A stretch of DNA of 37,003 nt, taken from the NCBI GenBank assembly GCA_032718475.1, contig JAUCBJ010007923.1, forward strand, positions 1 through 37,003, in the 5' to 3' direction. A program made the position numbers and the translations under genes. Position 1 is the first letter of the stretch. The number at the start of each line of letters is the position of its first letter. Below, piece after piece: positions 9,830 to 20,826 of the stretch. The stretch comes from Nemertoderma westbladi (taxonomy: Eukaryota; Xenacoelomorpha; Nemertodermatida; Nemertodermatidae). A model generated the notes under the pieces. The model saw only the letters and a list, made by a program, of their open reading frames with translations, was not told where the DNA came from and ran no database searches.

Positions 9830-10130
9830 AACCAATGTCGTGCAAGTTATATATTAGCTGGACCAATAAGCTATCTTTAAAACCTTGTTAGAACCCATAG
9901 AACAATCGAGAATTTTCTCGATTGATTGCAGCACAAATTTAGTATATAAAGGTGCGATTCGTTCATTAGTTATCAATCTCAATCTTATATCTATACTTCT
10001 CAGATTTATTCTGTCGTGCTTAGTTTATTCTCAGATTACATTGTATTGTAATTGTGTCTTCTGTAATAAAGTCAGAATATTCTCTCAGCTTTTCTGTTTT
10101 ACTATGAATTCACTACGGTGAACAAACTCA
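9830..10130 (+). promoter_or_regulatory. LTR-like or promoter-like stretch
   Basis: Contains a TATA-like TATATAAAGG near 9950, possible initiator sequences 30-50 bp downstream, and an AATAAA polyadenylation signal near 10065. This U3-R-U5-like order suits a solo or terminal LTR. No matching partner exists in the window, so assignment to the BEL element or any other is inference. Confidence 0.3.
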
Positions 10131-11150
10131 GGGACAGGATGGCCGGCTAGAGATCGGGCCACAGCAATGAACGGGAACATCACGGGAATGTAGACGAGAG
10201 ACAACCCGCAATACCATCTAGAGTTATTCGCCCATCGCCTGAAAGGTTAGACAGCGTTCGATCCTTGCTACCTAAGTGTAAGACCAAAAGATCAAAAGAG
10301 GTAGACGTAGTGACACGCTGCAAGCCTAAAATTACATCATAGGGACTGTACTGTCTTGATTCAGGAAAACCCACAGTAGACCTTCACATTCCTACGGGGG
10401 GAGGGAGAGAGAGCAGAGATACTAGTACGCAGATAGGACGTAGGCACACCGGTACAAGGCATACACATTGGTTAGGGTGCAGCAAACTGTACGCTTAACT
10501 CTTGCTAAGTACAGGTGCGTCTGTGACTATTTGCCGTGCAACGGTGTCCATTACATTAGAACTTGTAGGCTAGGGGGGTTGCTGTGTTTTCACCTGAATT
10601 GGGATTGTACCGTTCAGGCGGTAGGGCAGTTTACACTAGGCGCAAATAAATTGAGGCTATCAGGGATATACTAACATCTACCGTGTCCCCGCCAACGCCC
10701 TAATAGGAAGTTACCCGGACTACCTGGGTGACTAAAATTCTAGATAGGAGCCAGGATAGCTATTAGTACCCGTACGCCTACAGTAGTAAACTAACACATC
10801 TCTTCTTAGTATCAGGGACCTGGTACCTAAAATTGCCGAATTCTGGGCGTAGTATTAACCTTATGCCTGAATTTGAGTCCTGGAAATACGCAAGAGGGGA
10901 AGGAACCTTATCATTCGTGAGTATTGGACCTACAAGTTATAAAATTAGAATATTCGTAAAATGCACACCGTACCCAGTAATTATATATGTGAAGGAGCAA
11001 AACTGTTTTGACCATTCAGAATTAACACACGCGCGTTAGAAATTATTTACACCTCGAAATATATAAAATTAACTTTGTCCGTACTGTGCTTTGCCCGCTA
11101 GTTAGACATCTCCAAATATCTGCCTCTGTACCTAGCTAGCGTCCCTTTGC
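10131..11150. other. Noncoding stretch, nothing recognised
   Basis: No supported ORF longer than about 70 codons and no repeats I recognise. A short GA-rich run lies at about 10395-10425. ATG-started frames here show no family features. Confidence 0.5.
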
Positions 11151-11153
11151 CCA

Positions 11154-11210
11154 ACCATATAAATCACACCGCGGCAAAGTATACGAGCCCCTTAGTCCGT
11201 CAGTGAGTCA
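11154..11210 (+). promoter_or_regulatory. Possible core promoter: TATA box plus initiator
   Basis: CATATAAATC (about 11156-11165) precedes a TCAGT initiator-like sequence near 11200 by roughly 35 bp, standard RNA polymerase II spacing. A donor-like GGTGAGA follows near 11341. The downstream sequence is cut at 11448 by the inverted pseudogene, so any transcript structure is unknown. Confidence 0.3.
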
Positions 11211-11447
11211 GCCTGATTTTAGGATTCGCTGCGCGGGATTTGTTTTATCGAAGTTTGTCTGCTCGTAGACTGTTTTCTGCCTCACCGGTTATAAGAGATC
11301 GATACTGCAATATATTCGCTTACTTAGGGTTTACTGTTTTGGTGAGAAGGTCGGATTTATGATTTGATTTACAAACTTTACAGTAGGATATTGCAGGTAT
11401 TGTTACCGTCTCTTCCGATAGTAGGAATAGGCGTATCTCTTCCAATT

Positions 11448-13684
11448 ACTTGGGTTGTCCAGCAAAGATGTCTTCGGCTAGTTCTTTGTCGATGAATGTA
11501 CCTGTGCTGCCGGAGTCAAGGAGGGCGTTTACTATGAGACTCTTCCCTAGTCCGTGGACTCTCAGCTGCACTACAGGGAATTCCTGGATTCCGACGTTGG
11601 AAGTCGGCACTTTCCAAGATGGTTGCCGATCCGGAATAGTCAGTCGAGGATCTTCTTCGCTTGTTTCAGTCTCATACGTAAGTGCTCGATACACTGCGGT
11701 GTTTATCATATAACAGGATTCGTTTTTGTGGGAGAAGGATTCGTCCGTGTAGAATCCTTCCATCTCAGAGCTGTGGTCAGTGTCGTTCACATCACTGAAT
11801 TGGACATGTAGTTCGGGCTCACTTACCTGACTCGTGCGGGTTCTGTCAAATTCTGTGTGCAGCAAGATATGATGTTTTGCGCCGCACTTAGCACACCTCG
11901 CGTCTGAGTAACAGGTCCGCCGTTGGTGTCCTTGTTTGAGACAATTATAACACAACTGCTTATCCCACATGACATCATGTCTATCCTTTAGGGATTTCTT
12001 CAAGAATTCATCACATCCACTCAAGCGATGGGGCCCGTCGCACAATGCACATTTGGGTTTGATGTTACTTCCTTTAACCTGTGTGGTGTTGTGCACACTT
12101 GTTCTTTCCTCAGGTTTTCTTCCATGAATTATCTTAGGAGACGTGGGAGGAGTTTTTGTTACCTGTTCTCTCCTGTCACTGGTTTGAGACTTAAATTTAC
12201 TTACGTCTTTCTTCGATTTGTTTACATAATAAGATCTTTCAGTGTCTTTCCCGCTGTTCTCCTCGTGGGAGGTTTGGCTTTCGCCATCGTCTGTATAACA
12301 CACTTTTGTTACCTTTCCCCTAGAAACGGGTTTTTCACTCTCCGGTGTCTTCTCTCGGGACCGCTTTAGGAGCTGCAATCTTACCTCTCCATTTAAGAAT
12401 GACATGAGATCAGCCATGGTAGGGTCTCTTTGTTGCTGGTCCATCATATAGAGAACTCTTGTCCCAATGCGTACCTACTCCACCCTTTGGCAAAGTACTG
12501 TAGATGCCACGGCTCCAACAACCATAGAACTCTGATATTCATGAGACTTACCTAACCAATCTAGTTGTCTACAGATCTCCTGAATCTCATCGGAAAACTC
12601 TATAATCCCGCTGCTAAAGAACTTTCGGGGCGCTACTAATTTCGCATACAAATACCTAGCTATGTTAGTCCTATTACCATACCTGATGTTTAGTGTATCC
12701 CAAACTTGTCTTAATCCATCTGGATGTCCAATAAACTTTAACGCCATTAACTTGGGAGGTCCTTCCAAGCATTAGATGAGAAATCTAAGTTTCTCTCCGT
12801 TGGATAGTACAGAGTTCTGTATGTTATCTTTGTAATATTCATTAAAAGATAACCATTTCATCTCATCTCCATTGAACTTGACGATTTCTCCCACCTTTAC
12901 CGCTTGGCGGGCTTCGGTTCTAGCCATTTGATGCGTAAAACTTTCTTGGGCCATCGTATTATTTAATATCGAGTTATCTGTATATAAATTTCTCGGATTA
13001 TGATCAGGTCTATATGGAATATCATTATCAACAGGTTTATAATTACCCTTAATAGGGTTTACTATAGGAGTTTCTACTTCACTAGCAGTATAGATGCGTG
13101 TAGGCTCCACACCTTGCGCATGAAATACTTCAGACCTAACTGGTTGACACATTCTTACAGGCGGTGGTGGTATACCCCTTTGTATATTTACCAATTTATT
13201 GCGTTCTAACGTGATACTCTGCTGCACTTCTTGCAACTCTAACCTACCCTCTCTTACTGTTCCCTTTAACTGCTGAACAGTCCCCTCCAACTCTCGGACC
13301 TGTTGGGAGGAAGGTGCATGATTTTCCTCTATCTGCCCAAGCAGGAGATCCATCCCCCGCCGTCGCTCATCCACCCACTCTACCGCCAAAGCGGGAGCCG
13401 CCAACATAGTAGCGGGTAGACGAGGGACGACGGGCGACAATTCTTTGATGTCTTGCTCAGCGTCCAGGACCGGGATTGATTCAGGGGCTATTCTAATGGG
13501 CACAGGTAGTTTAGTACTGTGCAAAGGGAATTTAGAGTTAGGTTCTGGAAGTACAGGGGTCTCTATCACAGAGGGGGTGGCTTCGAGAACAGGCCTAATA
13601 ATTTCAGGCTCATCTACTATAGTAGGGAGTCTTTCTTCCATAATAATTTGGTCTGTAGGCGCAGGATTACTTAAATCTACACTA
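11448..13684 (-). pseudogene. BEL/Pao gag-protease, second (truncated) tandem copy
   Basis: Reading on the minus strand: mid-gag Pro/Glu-rich region and coiled coil, DUF1759 region, a Lys/Ser-rich linker, three Cys/His clusters (about 11850-12050), then an aspartic protease motif LLDSGSTG, ending abruptly at 11448. Two stops break it: the TAA at 12772-12774 shared with the other copy, and a private TAG at 12475-12477 where the other copy has a Trp codon (TGG). The protease here reads DSGSTGTF, the commoner form, while the other copy has Arg at that Thr. All seven visible differences between copies change the amino acid, as expected for unconstrained decay of so few sites. Confidence 0.85.
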
Positions 13685-14445
13685 CACTGAAGCATTGGCC
13701 GTAAGACGCCGATGTAGTTGCGCGATTCTCTTTTCCGCTAAGGGTCGGTTATTTATAAAGTTGGGTTTTCGCCGTCGGAATGGAAGACCAATCTCATAGC
13801 GACCTTGATCTTTAAGAAAACGGGTAGTCATTTCCTGAATCTGCTTGGCTCTCTCTTCCTCGACGGACAAGGCCTTGTCGTAGGAATTAGGCTCTACAAC
13901 TTCTTGAGTAAAGAATCGCACGGCGTGTTCATCGCGAATTTTATTGTTGTATCGCTCTACCACTTCGTTCAATTTGTCGTTGTAGGTGAATTATCCGCCA
14001 TGATTGATGAGATGGCACAGGTTTACTTGGTTTAACCAAGTTTCATTTTCGTTGAGGAGGTCGATTGTATTTTCCTCGTCGTATAATTGGTTAATATCGT
14101 CATTGTCTGATGAGTATGTTATTCCCTCAGTTGTGGTTTCTCCCTCACTGATTTCTTCTTCACATTCATTCACCTGATGTATCCTCTCCTCAGGGAGTCT
14201 TTCCATGAGTGTTCTACGGGAAGGTCCAGTGAAGTACCAACCTACTCTCATTCTTCCCGCGTACGCTTGTAATGGTTGCGGTCAAGCAGGCCGTTTTTCT
14301 AATGTCTCAAGCGCCTCGTGCGCATTTTGGCCGATTAATATCTGCACCCCTGGGTAGTCGGTGTTGAATCTAGGGATATTATGCTGCTGGGTAAAATGGT
14401 CTTCATCCCAGTTGTAAGGTTCCACTTGGCTGGTAGCAAAGTTCT
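13685..14445 (-). pseudogene. BEL/Pao pol fragment: end of protease region and pre-RT segment
   Basis: On the minus strand this continues from the protease of the first tandem copy. After a frame change near 14450 the frame encodes MVAIKNFATSQ and a later VQILIG motif, typical of the DUF1758 C-terminal part. It then runs through a TGA (14282-14284), a GWYFTGP motif matching the Pao-family region before RT, an acidic linker, a TAA (13991-13993), and a segment ending KPNFINNRPLA. That last segment is homologous in place and style to the pre-RT region of the plus-strand element (about 2640-2850). It stops at the duplication junction, so RT, RNase H and integrase are absent. Confidence 0.85.
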
Positions 14446-15906
14446 TTATCGCCACCATTTTAATGACCTTATGCTATGTTCTCCTAGTTCATCCTGGGGA
14501 GTGGACAACACACCCACATAGTAATCTGTAGCTACTGTGGATTTCCAAACCTGCATAATTCCTGAAAGGTTCAACTTAGTTCGGAACTTGGGTTGTCCAG
14601 CAAAGATGTCTTCGGCTAGTTCTTTGTCGATGAATCTACCTGTGCTGCCGGAGTCAAGGAGGGCGTTTACTATGAGACTCTTCCCTAGTCCGTGGACTCT
14701 CAGCTGCACTACAGGGAATTCCTGGATTCCGACGTTGGAAGTCGGCACTTTCCAAGATGGTTGCCGATCCGGAATAGTCAGTCGAGGATCTTCTTCGCTT
14801 GTTTCAGTCTCATACGTAAGTGCTCGATACACTGCGGTGTTTATCATATAACAGGATTCGTTTTTGTGGGAGAAGGATTCGTCCGTGTAGAATCCTTCCA
14901 TCTCAGAGCTGTGGTCAGTGTCGTTCACATCACTGAATTGGACATGTAGTTCGGGCTCACTTACCTGACTCGTGCGGGTTCTGTCAAATTCTGTGTGCAG
15001 CAAGATATGATGTTTTGCGCCGCACTTAGCACACCTCGCGTCTGAGTAACAGGTCCGCCGTTGGTGTCCTTGTCTGAGACAATTATAACACAACTGCTTA
15101 TCCCACATGACATCATGTCTATCCTTTAGGGATTTCTTCAAGAATTCATCACATCCACTCAAGCGATGGGGCCCGTCGCACAATGCACATTTGGGTTTGA
15201 TGTTACTTCCTTTAACCTGTGTGGTGTTGTGCACACTTGTTCTTTCCTCAGGTTTTCTTCCATGAATTATCTTAGGAGACGTGGGAGGAGTTTTTGTTAC
15301 CTGTTCTCTCCTGTCACTGGTTTGAGACTTAAATTTACTTACGTCTTTCTTCGATTTGTTTACATAATAAGATCTTTCAGTGTCTTTCCCGCTGTTCTCC
15401 TCGTGGGAGGTTTGGCTTTCGCCATCGTCTGTATAACACACTTTTGTTACCTTTCCCCTAGAAACGGGTTTTTCACTCTCCGGTGTCTTCTCTCGGGACC
15501 GCTTTAGGAGCTGCAATCTTACCTCTCCATTTAAGAATGACATGAGATCAGCCATGGTAGGGTCTCTTTGTTGCTGGTCCATCATATAGAGAACTCTTGT
15601 CCCAATGCGTACCCACTCCACCCTTTGGCAAAGTACTGTAGATGCCACGGCTCCAACAACCATAGAACTCTGATATTCATGAGACTTACCTAACCAATCT
15701 AGTTGTCTACAGATCTCCTGAATCTCATCGGAAAACTCTATAATCCCGCTGCTAAGGAACTTTCGGGGCGCTACTAATTTCGCATACAAATACCTAGCTA
15801 TGTTAGTCCTATTACCATACCTGATGTTTAGTGTATCCCAAACTTGTCTTAATCCATCTGGATGTCCAATAAACTTTAACGCCATTAACTTGGGAGGTCC
15901 TTCCAA
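14446..15906 (-). pseudogene. BEL/Pao gag C-terminus and protease (first tandem copy)
   Basis: A 486-codon open stretch lying in frame directly behind the TAA at 15910-15912. It encodes the second half of the DUF1759 gag domain (LKFIGHPDGLRQVWDTL and following), a charged linker, three zinc-binding clusters (CX2CX3HX4C; CX2CX4HX4C; CX2CX3HX4H-like) and an aspartic protease with LLDSGSTG. It ends in a TAA at 14446 that results from a frame change at an A-run near 14455, since the next frame continues the family sequence. There is no in-frame ATG at the 5' end, consistent with it being the continuation of the upstream frame rather than a separate gene. Confidence 0.85.
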
Positions 15907-15909
15907 GCA

Positions 15910-17721
15910 TTAGATGAGAAATCTAAGTTTCTCTCCGTTGGATAGTACAGAGTTCTGTATGTTATCTTTGTAATATTCATTAAAAGATAACCATTTCATC
16001 TCATCTCCATTGAACTTGACGATTTCTCCCACCTTTACCGCTTGGTGGGCTTCGGTTCTAGCCATTTGATGCGTAAAACTTTCTTGGGCCATCGTATTAT
16101 TTAATATCGAGTTATCTGTATATAAATTTCTCGGATTATGATCAGGTCTATATGGAATATCATTATCAACAGGTTTATAATTACCCTTAATAGGGTTTAC
16201 TATAGGAGTTTCTACTTCACTAGCAGTATAGATGCGTGTAGGCTCCACACCTTGCGCATGAAATACTTCAGACCTAACTGGTTGACACATTCTTACAGGC
16301 GGTGGTGGTATACCCCTTTGTATATTTACCAATTTATTGCGTTCTAACGCGATACTCTGCTGCACTTCTTGCAACTCTAACCTACCCTCTCTTACTGTTC
16401 CCTTTAACTGCTGAACAGTCCCCTCCAACTCTCGGACCTGTTGGGAGGAACGTGCATGATTTTCCTCTATCTGCCCAAGCAGGAGATCCATCCCCCGCCG
16501 TCGCTCATCCACCCACTCTACCGCCAAAGCGGGAGCCGCCAACATAGTAGCGGGTAGACGAGGGACGACGGGCGACAATTCTTTGATGTCTTGCTCAGCG
16601 TCCAGGACCGGGATTGATTCAGGGGCTATTCTAATGGGCACAGGTAGTTTAGTACTGTGCAAAGGGAATTTAGAGTTAGGTTCTGGAAGTACAGGGGTCT
16701 CTATCACAGAGGGGGTGGCTTCGAGAACAGGCCTAATAATTTCAGGCTCATCTACTATAGTAGGGAGTCTTTCTTCCATAATAATTTGGTCTGTAGGCGC
16801 AGGATTACTTAAATCTACACTAGCTAGTTGCCTTCTCACTGCGGGAGGCAAATTAGGCAATTTCTGTCGGTGTGGCACTCTTCTACGTCTGCTGGGACGA
16901 GATTTATTTCCTCTACCTTCAGGATCCGTTGTATCGCCTTCATCAGAGGAGGTAAATCCCTGTCTCCTGGGAGTAGATCGACTCAGCATCTGCATCTGAG
17001 AAGCTATTCTCTGTTTATTTAAGTAATCTTGCTTCACTTGAAGATTTTCCAACTCTAGTTGGGCTGTCTCTTCAGATGCCTTCTGTTCTGCTTCTACCAC
17101 TGCCTCTGCCGCTTTTCTTTCTGCTTCTGCCGCTGCCACTTTTCTTTCAATTTCTGCTGCTGCCGCTTTTCTTTCCGCTTCTGCCGCTGCCGCTTTTCTT
17201 TCAATTTCCGCTGCTGCCGCTTTTCTTTCCGCTTCTGCCGCTGCTGCTTTTCTTTCCGCTTCTGCCGCTGCTGCTTTTCTTTCAATTTCCGCTGCTACCG
17301 CTTTTCTTTCCGCTTCTGCCACTGCCACTCTCCTTTCAATTTCCGCTGCTGCCGCTGCCGCTGCCTTTCTGTCTTCTATTCGTGTTTTCCTTAATTGTTC
17401 TTCCTGTTCCCTAGTGATGAGGATGCTTTCATCATATTTAGCCTGCTCAGCGGCTAACATTTCCGCATCTAACGAGTCCAACACAGATTTGGCTCCCTCA
17501 CTATTAGGGTGAAGTCCAGCTAGCCTTCTCCTTAGCTCTTTGTCACCTATGAATCGTTGATAGTCTGAAAGATAGATGTCAATAGCGTCTTTCTTCTGAG
17601 GTTTTTCGGATGTAACTTCGCTTTCCACCTGAGAAAAGGTAGCGTCTGTTGATTCTCCATGGGTCATGCGCTCGGTTAGCTGAGCTTTCCATTGTGTCGT
17701 TCCTTGGACTTTAAGACTCAC
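15910..17721 (-). pseudogene. BEL/Pao gag N-terminal part with Ala/Glu coiled-coil repeats
   Basis: About 603 codons, ending in the TAA at 15910-15912. The frame remains open a little further upstream but offers no ATG; a polypyrimidine tract ending TGTCAG near 17761 is a possible splice acceptor. Order: charged N-terminus, a highly charged Ala/Glu/Arg/Lys coiled coil made of 9-residue repeats (about 17095-17365), an Arg/Ser-rich patch, a Pro-rich region, a second heptad-like region, then the first half of the DUF1759 domain (VKFNGDEMKWLSFNEYY). The stop falls exactly inside DUF1759, and the domain resumes in the same frame in the next codons. Either a sense codon has mutated to TAA or stop readthrough once joined the halves; the further breaks downstream favour mutation. 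Confidence 0.85.
17095..17365 (-). repeat. 27-bp coding minisatellite
   Basis: About nine in-frame units of nine codons, AEAERKAAA alternating with AEIERKAAA. The predicted product is a long charged alpha-helix or coiled coil. The unit length of exactly nine codons preserves frame. Confidence 0.9.
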
Positions 17722-19300
17722 CCGTTGGAACCAAGTTTTTACAGTTTTTACATAAATAAAACTGACAGAAATAAGTAAAGTCCAATAAAAAAACAGGGCT
17801 GCAGTCCCTGACTAAATATCAAGACCTACCGGTATATAATTATCAAAATCGAATAACACTGTTGTACCTGTAAGTACTGATGCGGGTAGTTGGGCAGTTA
17901 GGCCTACAGCTTACCGTTCGACCGGTACCTTCGACTTTATTGCCTACTGTGCAATAAAGATGAAATCTATTATTGTTCGCGCTTTCAGACCTTTAGCAGT
18001 TTCACCTGCCAATTTTAGGTGTCCTCTTGTTTATAAATCGACTTTAGCCTATAACAATTATTTAGTACACATGAAGTAACATTAGCCGAAGCCAGTCTAT
18101 GCGCGATCATTCACCCACTGTTAAGGGAGACTGGATTCTGGTGCTTTGCAGTTATTGCAGTGTAGACCTACTGTATTATTCGATTGATCGTTACTATATA
18201 ATTTCTGACAATATACTTACTTTCGGGGAAATATTAACAGTTCCTTTAGGACGTGGCGCTTTAAGTATATAACAGGGTTATGACTTACACTAAACACAAC
18301 GGGATGGCTACTGAGTTTCGTAAATAGCTCATTCTTTAGGAGATGCTTTATTATCTGTCACACTACTTCACACGACTTCACACTACTTCACACTGATCTG
18401 CCGACCGTCACTGAATTTGATCATATATAAGGAGGATAGCAACTGACACATGTAGGGATTATGAAATAGCATTTAATTCACATAAAAATCACTATAATGT
18501 AAGTCGAAATTGCTACAGGTTACCTGTTCCTCTTACCTTCAGTAATCAAGAAGATTGGGGTTTATGATTATTTATCGTTATTCTCCAAATATAACAACAT
18601 ATCCCTCCATATACAACAATTAATAACAGACAGTAAACAGAAGTAAAATAATGCGGTGAACAATCAGTATATGTTACGTAGTGCATTGAGTAATGTTCCC
18701 AATCAGATAATAGATTTACGTTCTTATAATCAAAGCCATCTAATGTTGGCCAAAGTCTGAAACTTCTACAGAAGTACAGAAGAATTCCAAGCCGGTGTTT
18801 TGCTGCTCGGAAAATAGTAAACAAAGACCGTCATGCATTGCGCAGTTTTCCATAGGCCTCTGTAGAAGCAAAATGAAAATCGCTCTGAATGGCTGACTTA
18901 GCTAGGCAGAACAAAGAAAGGTTCCACGTTGACAGTCAATCAGCTGACAGATTTCGTCATCTGAGCTCCAATCTTTTAGAGTATTAAGCGAATTGTGGCA
19001 AAATGACTTGTTATGTCCGCTAAAAGCACCTACACGGCACATTGCGGGTAAAAATGACTTATTATATCCACAAAAGCTTTTACAGTAGACCAGCCTTCCA
19101 ACTCGAGGCAGTGACTTGAGTTATTTGTCTTATTTGCATAACTTTATGCCGTATCAGTTCAACAGATCACTGACCTAACCTCAAATTATCTACACCCAAT
19201 GACGTTAGTATTAACAGCGATTTGTTATTTAGCACTTTACAACCTTAGAGGACATTACAGCATTGTATTGGCCTGTACATTTAGTATTGTATTTGGTGTT
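17722..19300. other. Noncoding stretch upstream of the minus-strand BEL pseudogene
   Basis: The 5' LTR of the minus-strand element might lie here, but I found no pair to compare. A short 10-11 bp tandem run of CACACTACTT-like units occurs at about 18358-18397. TATA-like words occur at 17831 and 18424. No supported gene. Confidence 0.4.
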
Positions 19301-19389
19301 ATTGTTTACATGGTAACCCATGACGGCGTTAAGTAAAGTCCACTAAGGGGACATTACTTAACGCCGTCATTGGATACCATGTAAACAAT
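19301..19389. repeat. Near-perfect 41-bp inverted repeat (hairpin)
   Basis: The left arm 19301-19341 and right arm 19349-19389 are reverse complements at 38 of 41 positions, with a 7-bp spacer. The arms begin ATTGTTTACATGGTA and carry the core GACGGCGTTAAGTAA. The compact form suggests a MITE core or the inverted terminus of a transposon remnant. Confidence 0.85.
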
Positions 19390-19783
19390 AGGTGTAAATT
19401 TGCCTGACAGCCAGATAGGCCTACTACATTACCTACCGGTAGGCGGGGTATAGCTATTAATAATCAGTAGGGCCTAGCTATATTATTATATCATGGCTCC
19501 AAAAAGCAAGCAAACAGTCGGCCAAAGCCGGAGGCGACCCAAAGGCTCCTCTTTCGATAGCTGCTACCCGAGGGTAGGGGTGGGCGATACTCCTATCCCA
19601 AGATTTGGCCATGGCTCCCAACGCCACCATAAATATAAGCTAACTTATATATAACATAATTTATGTCATTTTTACATTTATTTATACAGCAACTAATATA
19701 AATTGTGCAGTTTCTATCACTTATAATGTATATGTACAATCATTTCGTAATGTTAAAATTCTGGAATAAAAACTACATACATA

Positions 19784-19908
19784 CTTGTTGCAAAGTACTT
19801 TACAGTGTTCTGATCCTCTCGGCTATATTTTCACTCACTCACTAACGTTCATTCGTGTAACAAAGCCACTCGGATCATCACACTGTAAAGTGCTACTTTA
19901 CACACAAG
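19784..19908. repeat. Imperfect inverted repeat, MITE-like
   Basis: Left arm (about 19784-19822, containing ACTTTACAGTGT and TGATCC) and right arm (about 19865-19908, containing GGATCA and ACACTGTAAAGT) are inverted with small gaps. The centre holds a TCAC microsatellite. Likely a small non-autonomous DNA element. Confidence 0.65.
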
Positions 19909-19940
19909 TATTTAAATAGTTATTACATTGTTTTATATTG

Positions 19941-20295
19941 CAAAGTCGCGAAAGATGTTTGGTTTGTAATAAAAAAATGAGACAAGACAATCTATCTCGT
20001 AATATGGAAACACATTGAAAGGCTAAATTAATGGAACCGTTACCAAAAAAATTAAAAAAACAGGATGATATTTATAGTGAAGATGAAAAGAAAGAGAGAG
20101 ATGAGCGTGAAATATTAAAGATAAAACATTCAATGGAAAATAAATGGCATAAAGTTATGAATTATTTTGAGAGGGATACAAAAACAGTTACCCCTAGTAC
20201 CTTTAGTAAATGAAGAAAATTTGAGTGAGAAAGATGAAGAAGAAGAGGATGATGAGATGGAGAATGAAAATAGTGACAGACAGGATGAAGTTTAA
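19941..20295 (+). pseudogene. Zinc-finger gene relic resembling the Polinton first gene
   Basis: The frame from 19941 encodes CLVCNKKMRQDNLSRNMETH and then meets a TGA at 20016-20018. The same frame reopens with a basic, charged segment (PLPKKLKKQ and onward) to a TGA ending at 20213. A shifted frame across the end continues with an acidic tail (EKDEEEEDDEMENE) to a TAA near 20295. The first finger shares the pattern CxxC[DN]K[EK]MR[SQ]DNL with the zinc-finger protein at 28392. This points to a decayed Polinton-type or related gene. One stop and one frameshift mark it as dead. Confidence 0.5.
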
Positions 20296-20360
20296 GAGAG
20301 TGAGGAAGTGCAAACGAATCTTATTGTTTATATGTTTTTAACATCCATGAAATTGTATAA

Positions 20361-20502
20361 ATTATTAAGTAATTTAATCAGGACTTAGGATGATCCAACT
20401 CAATAGCAAATGGAGCGGATAAAATGAATTCGCCACCAGCGGGGATCGAACCCGCGTCTCCCGATAAACGTTCAGGTATGCTTACAATTACACCACAGAC
20501 TG
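20361..20502 (-). mobile_element. tRNA-derived SINE, minus orientation
   Basis: On the minus strand a tRNA-like head (about 20432-20502) has a perfect 5-bp T-stem around TTCGATC, an anticodon-like stem and A/B-box spacing, followed by a roughly 70-bp tail ending in AAGTCCTGATTAAATTACTT. Position 33 equivalent is C rather than T and the acceptor stem does not close, so it is not a working tRNA. A second tail fragment in the same orientation lies at 20533-20569. Confidence 0.7.
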
Positions 20503-20690
20503 ACACATATACGTATATATACGTATAAATTCTTAAGTAATTTAAATAGGACTTAGGATGATACAATTAAGATTCGTTTGCAGTACAGGTCATAACTGCT
20601 ACTGTATTAGAATACAGATTAAATCCATCCGTTAGGGTGGACTGTATTCAATGGAAACCATGAGGTAGCTTACCACTTATAGCAAATCAA

Positions 20691-20826
20691 TCTCCGTGTT
20701 GTAGTGGTTAGCATACCTAAACGTTTATCGGGAGACGCAGGTTCGATCCCCGCTGGTGGCGAATTCATTTTTTCCGCTCCATTTGCTATAGAGTCATCCT
20801 AAGTCCTGTTAAAATTACTTAATAAT
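20691..20826 (+). mobile_element. tRNA-derived SINE, plus orientation
   Basis: The same family as the minus copy 190 bp to the left, in the opposite direction: tRNA-like head with A box (GTAGTGGTTAGCATACC) and B box (GGTTCGATCCC), then a tail through TTTGCTATAGAGTCATCCT to AATTACTTAATA. Together they form a large inverted repeat. The anticodon stem has one mismatch the minus copy lacks. Confidence 0.7.

Larger units (their letters stand above)
11448..16822 (-). repeat. 3138-bp tandem duplication within the minus-strand BEL pseudogene
   Basis: Segment 11448-13684 (2237 bp) matches 14586-16822 at a constant offset of 3138 bp with no indels. By eye I find seven substitutions, about 99.7% identity. 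One full period is 13685-16822; the second repeat runs from 13684 down to 11448 and is cut off inside the protease coding region. The junction at 13684/13685 joins the pre-RT region to mid-gag and shows a short AGTG/TAGTG microhomology. The duplication is therefore recent and arose after the element had already decayed. Confidence 0.9.

Noticed and set aside
7066-10130. Very long 3' LTR starting at TGCGAGCC
   Set aside because: It would have to contain a 1.2-kb ORF and no partner LTR is available for comparison; left as an open question under the motif finding.
17059-17414. Phe/Leu/Cys-rich ORFs on the plus strand
   Set aside because: Antisense translations of the 27-bp coiled-coil minisatellite; no independent features.
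19493-19657. 54-codon ATG frame starting MAPKSKQTVG
   Set aside because: Short, Arg/Lys/Ser-rich, no domain, no splice or neighbour context; too weak to call a gene.
20432-20502. Functional tRNA gene on the minus strand
   Set aside because: T-arm and anticodon stem fit, but the acceptor stem does not close and position 33 is C; the shared tail with the second copy shows a SINE.
20378-20566. 62-codon minus-strand ORF
   Set aside because: It translates the tRNA-derived SINE head and tail.
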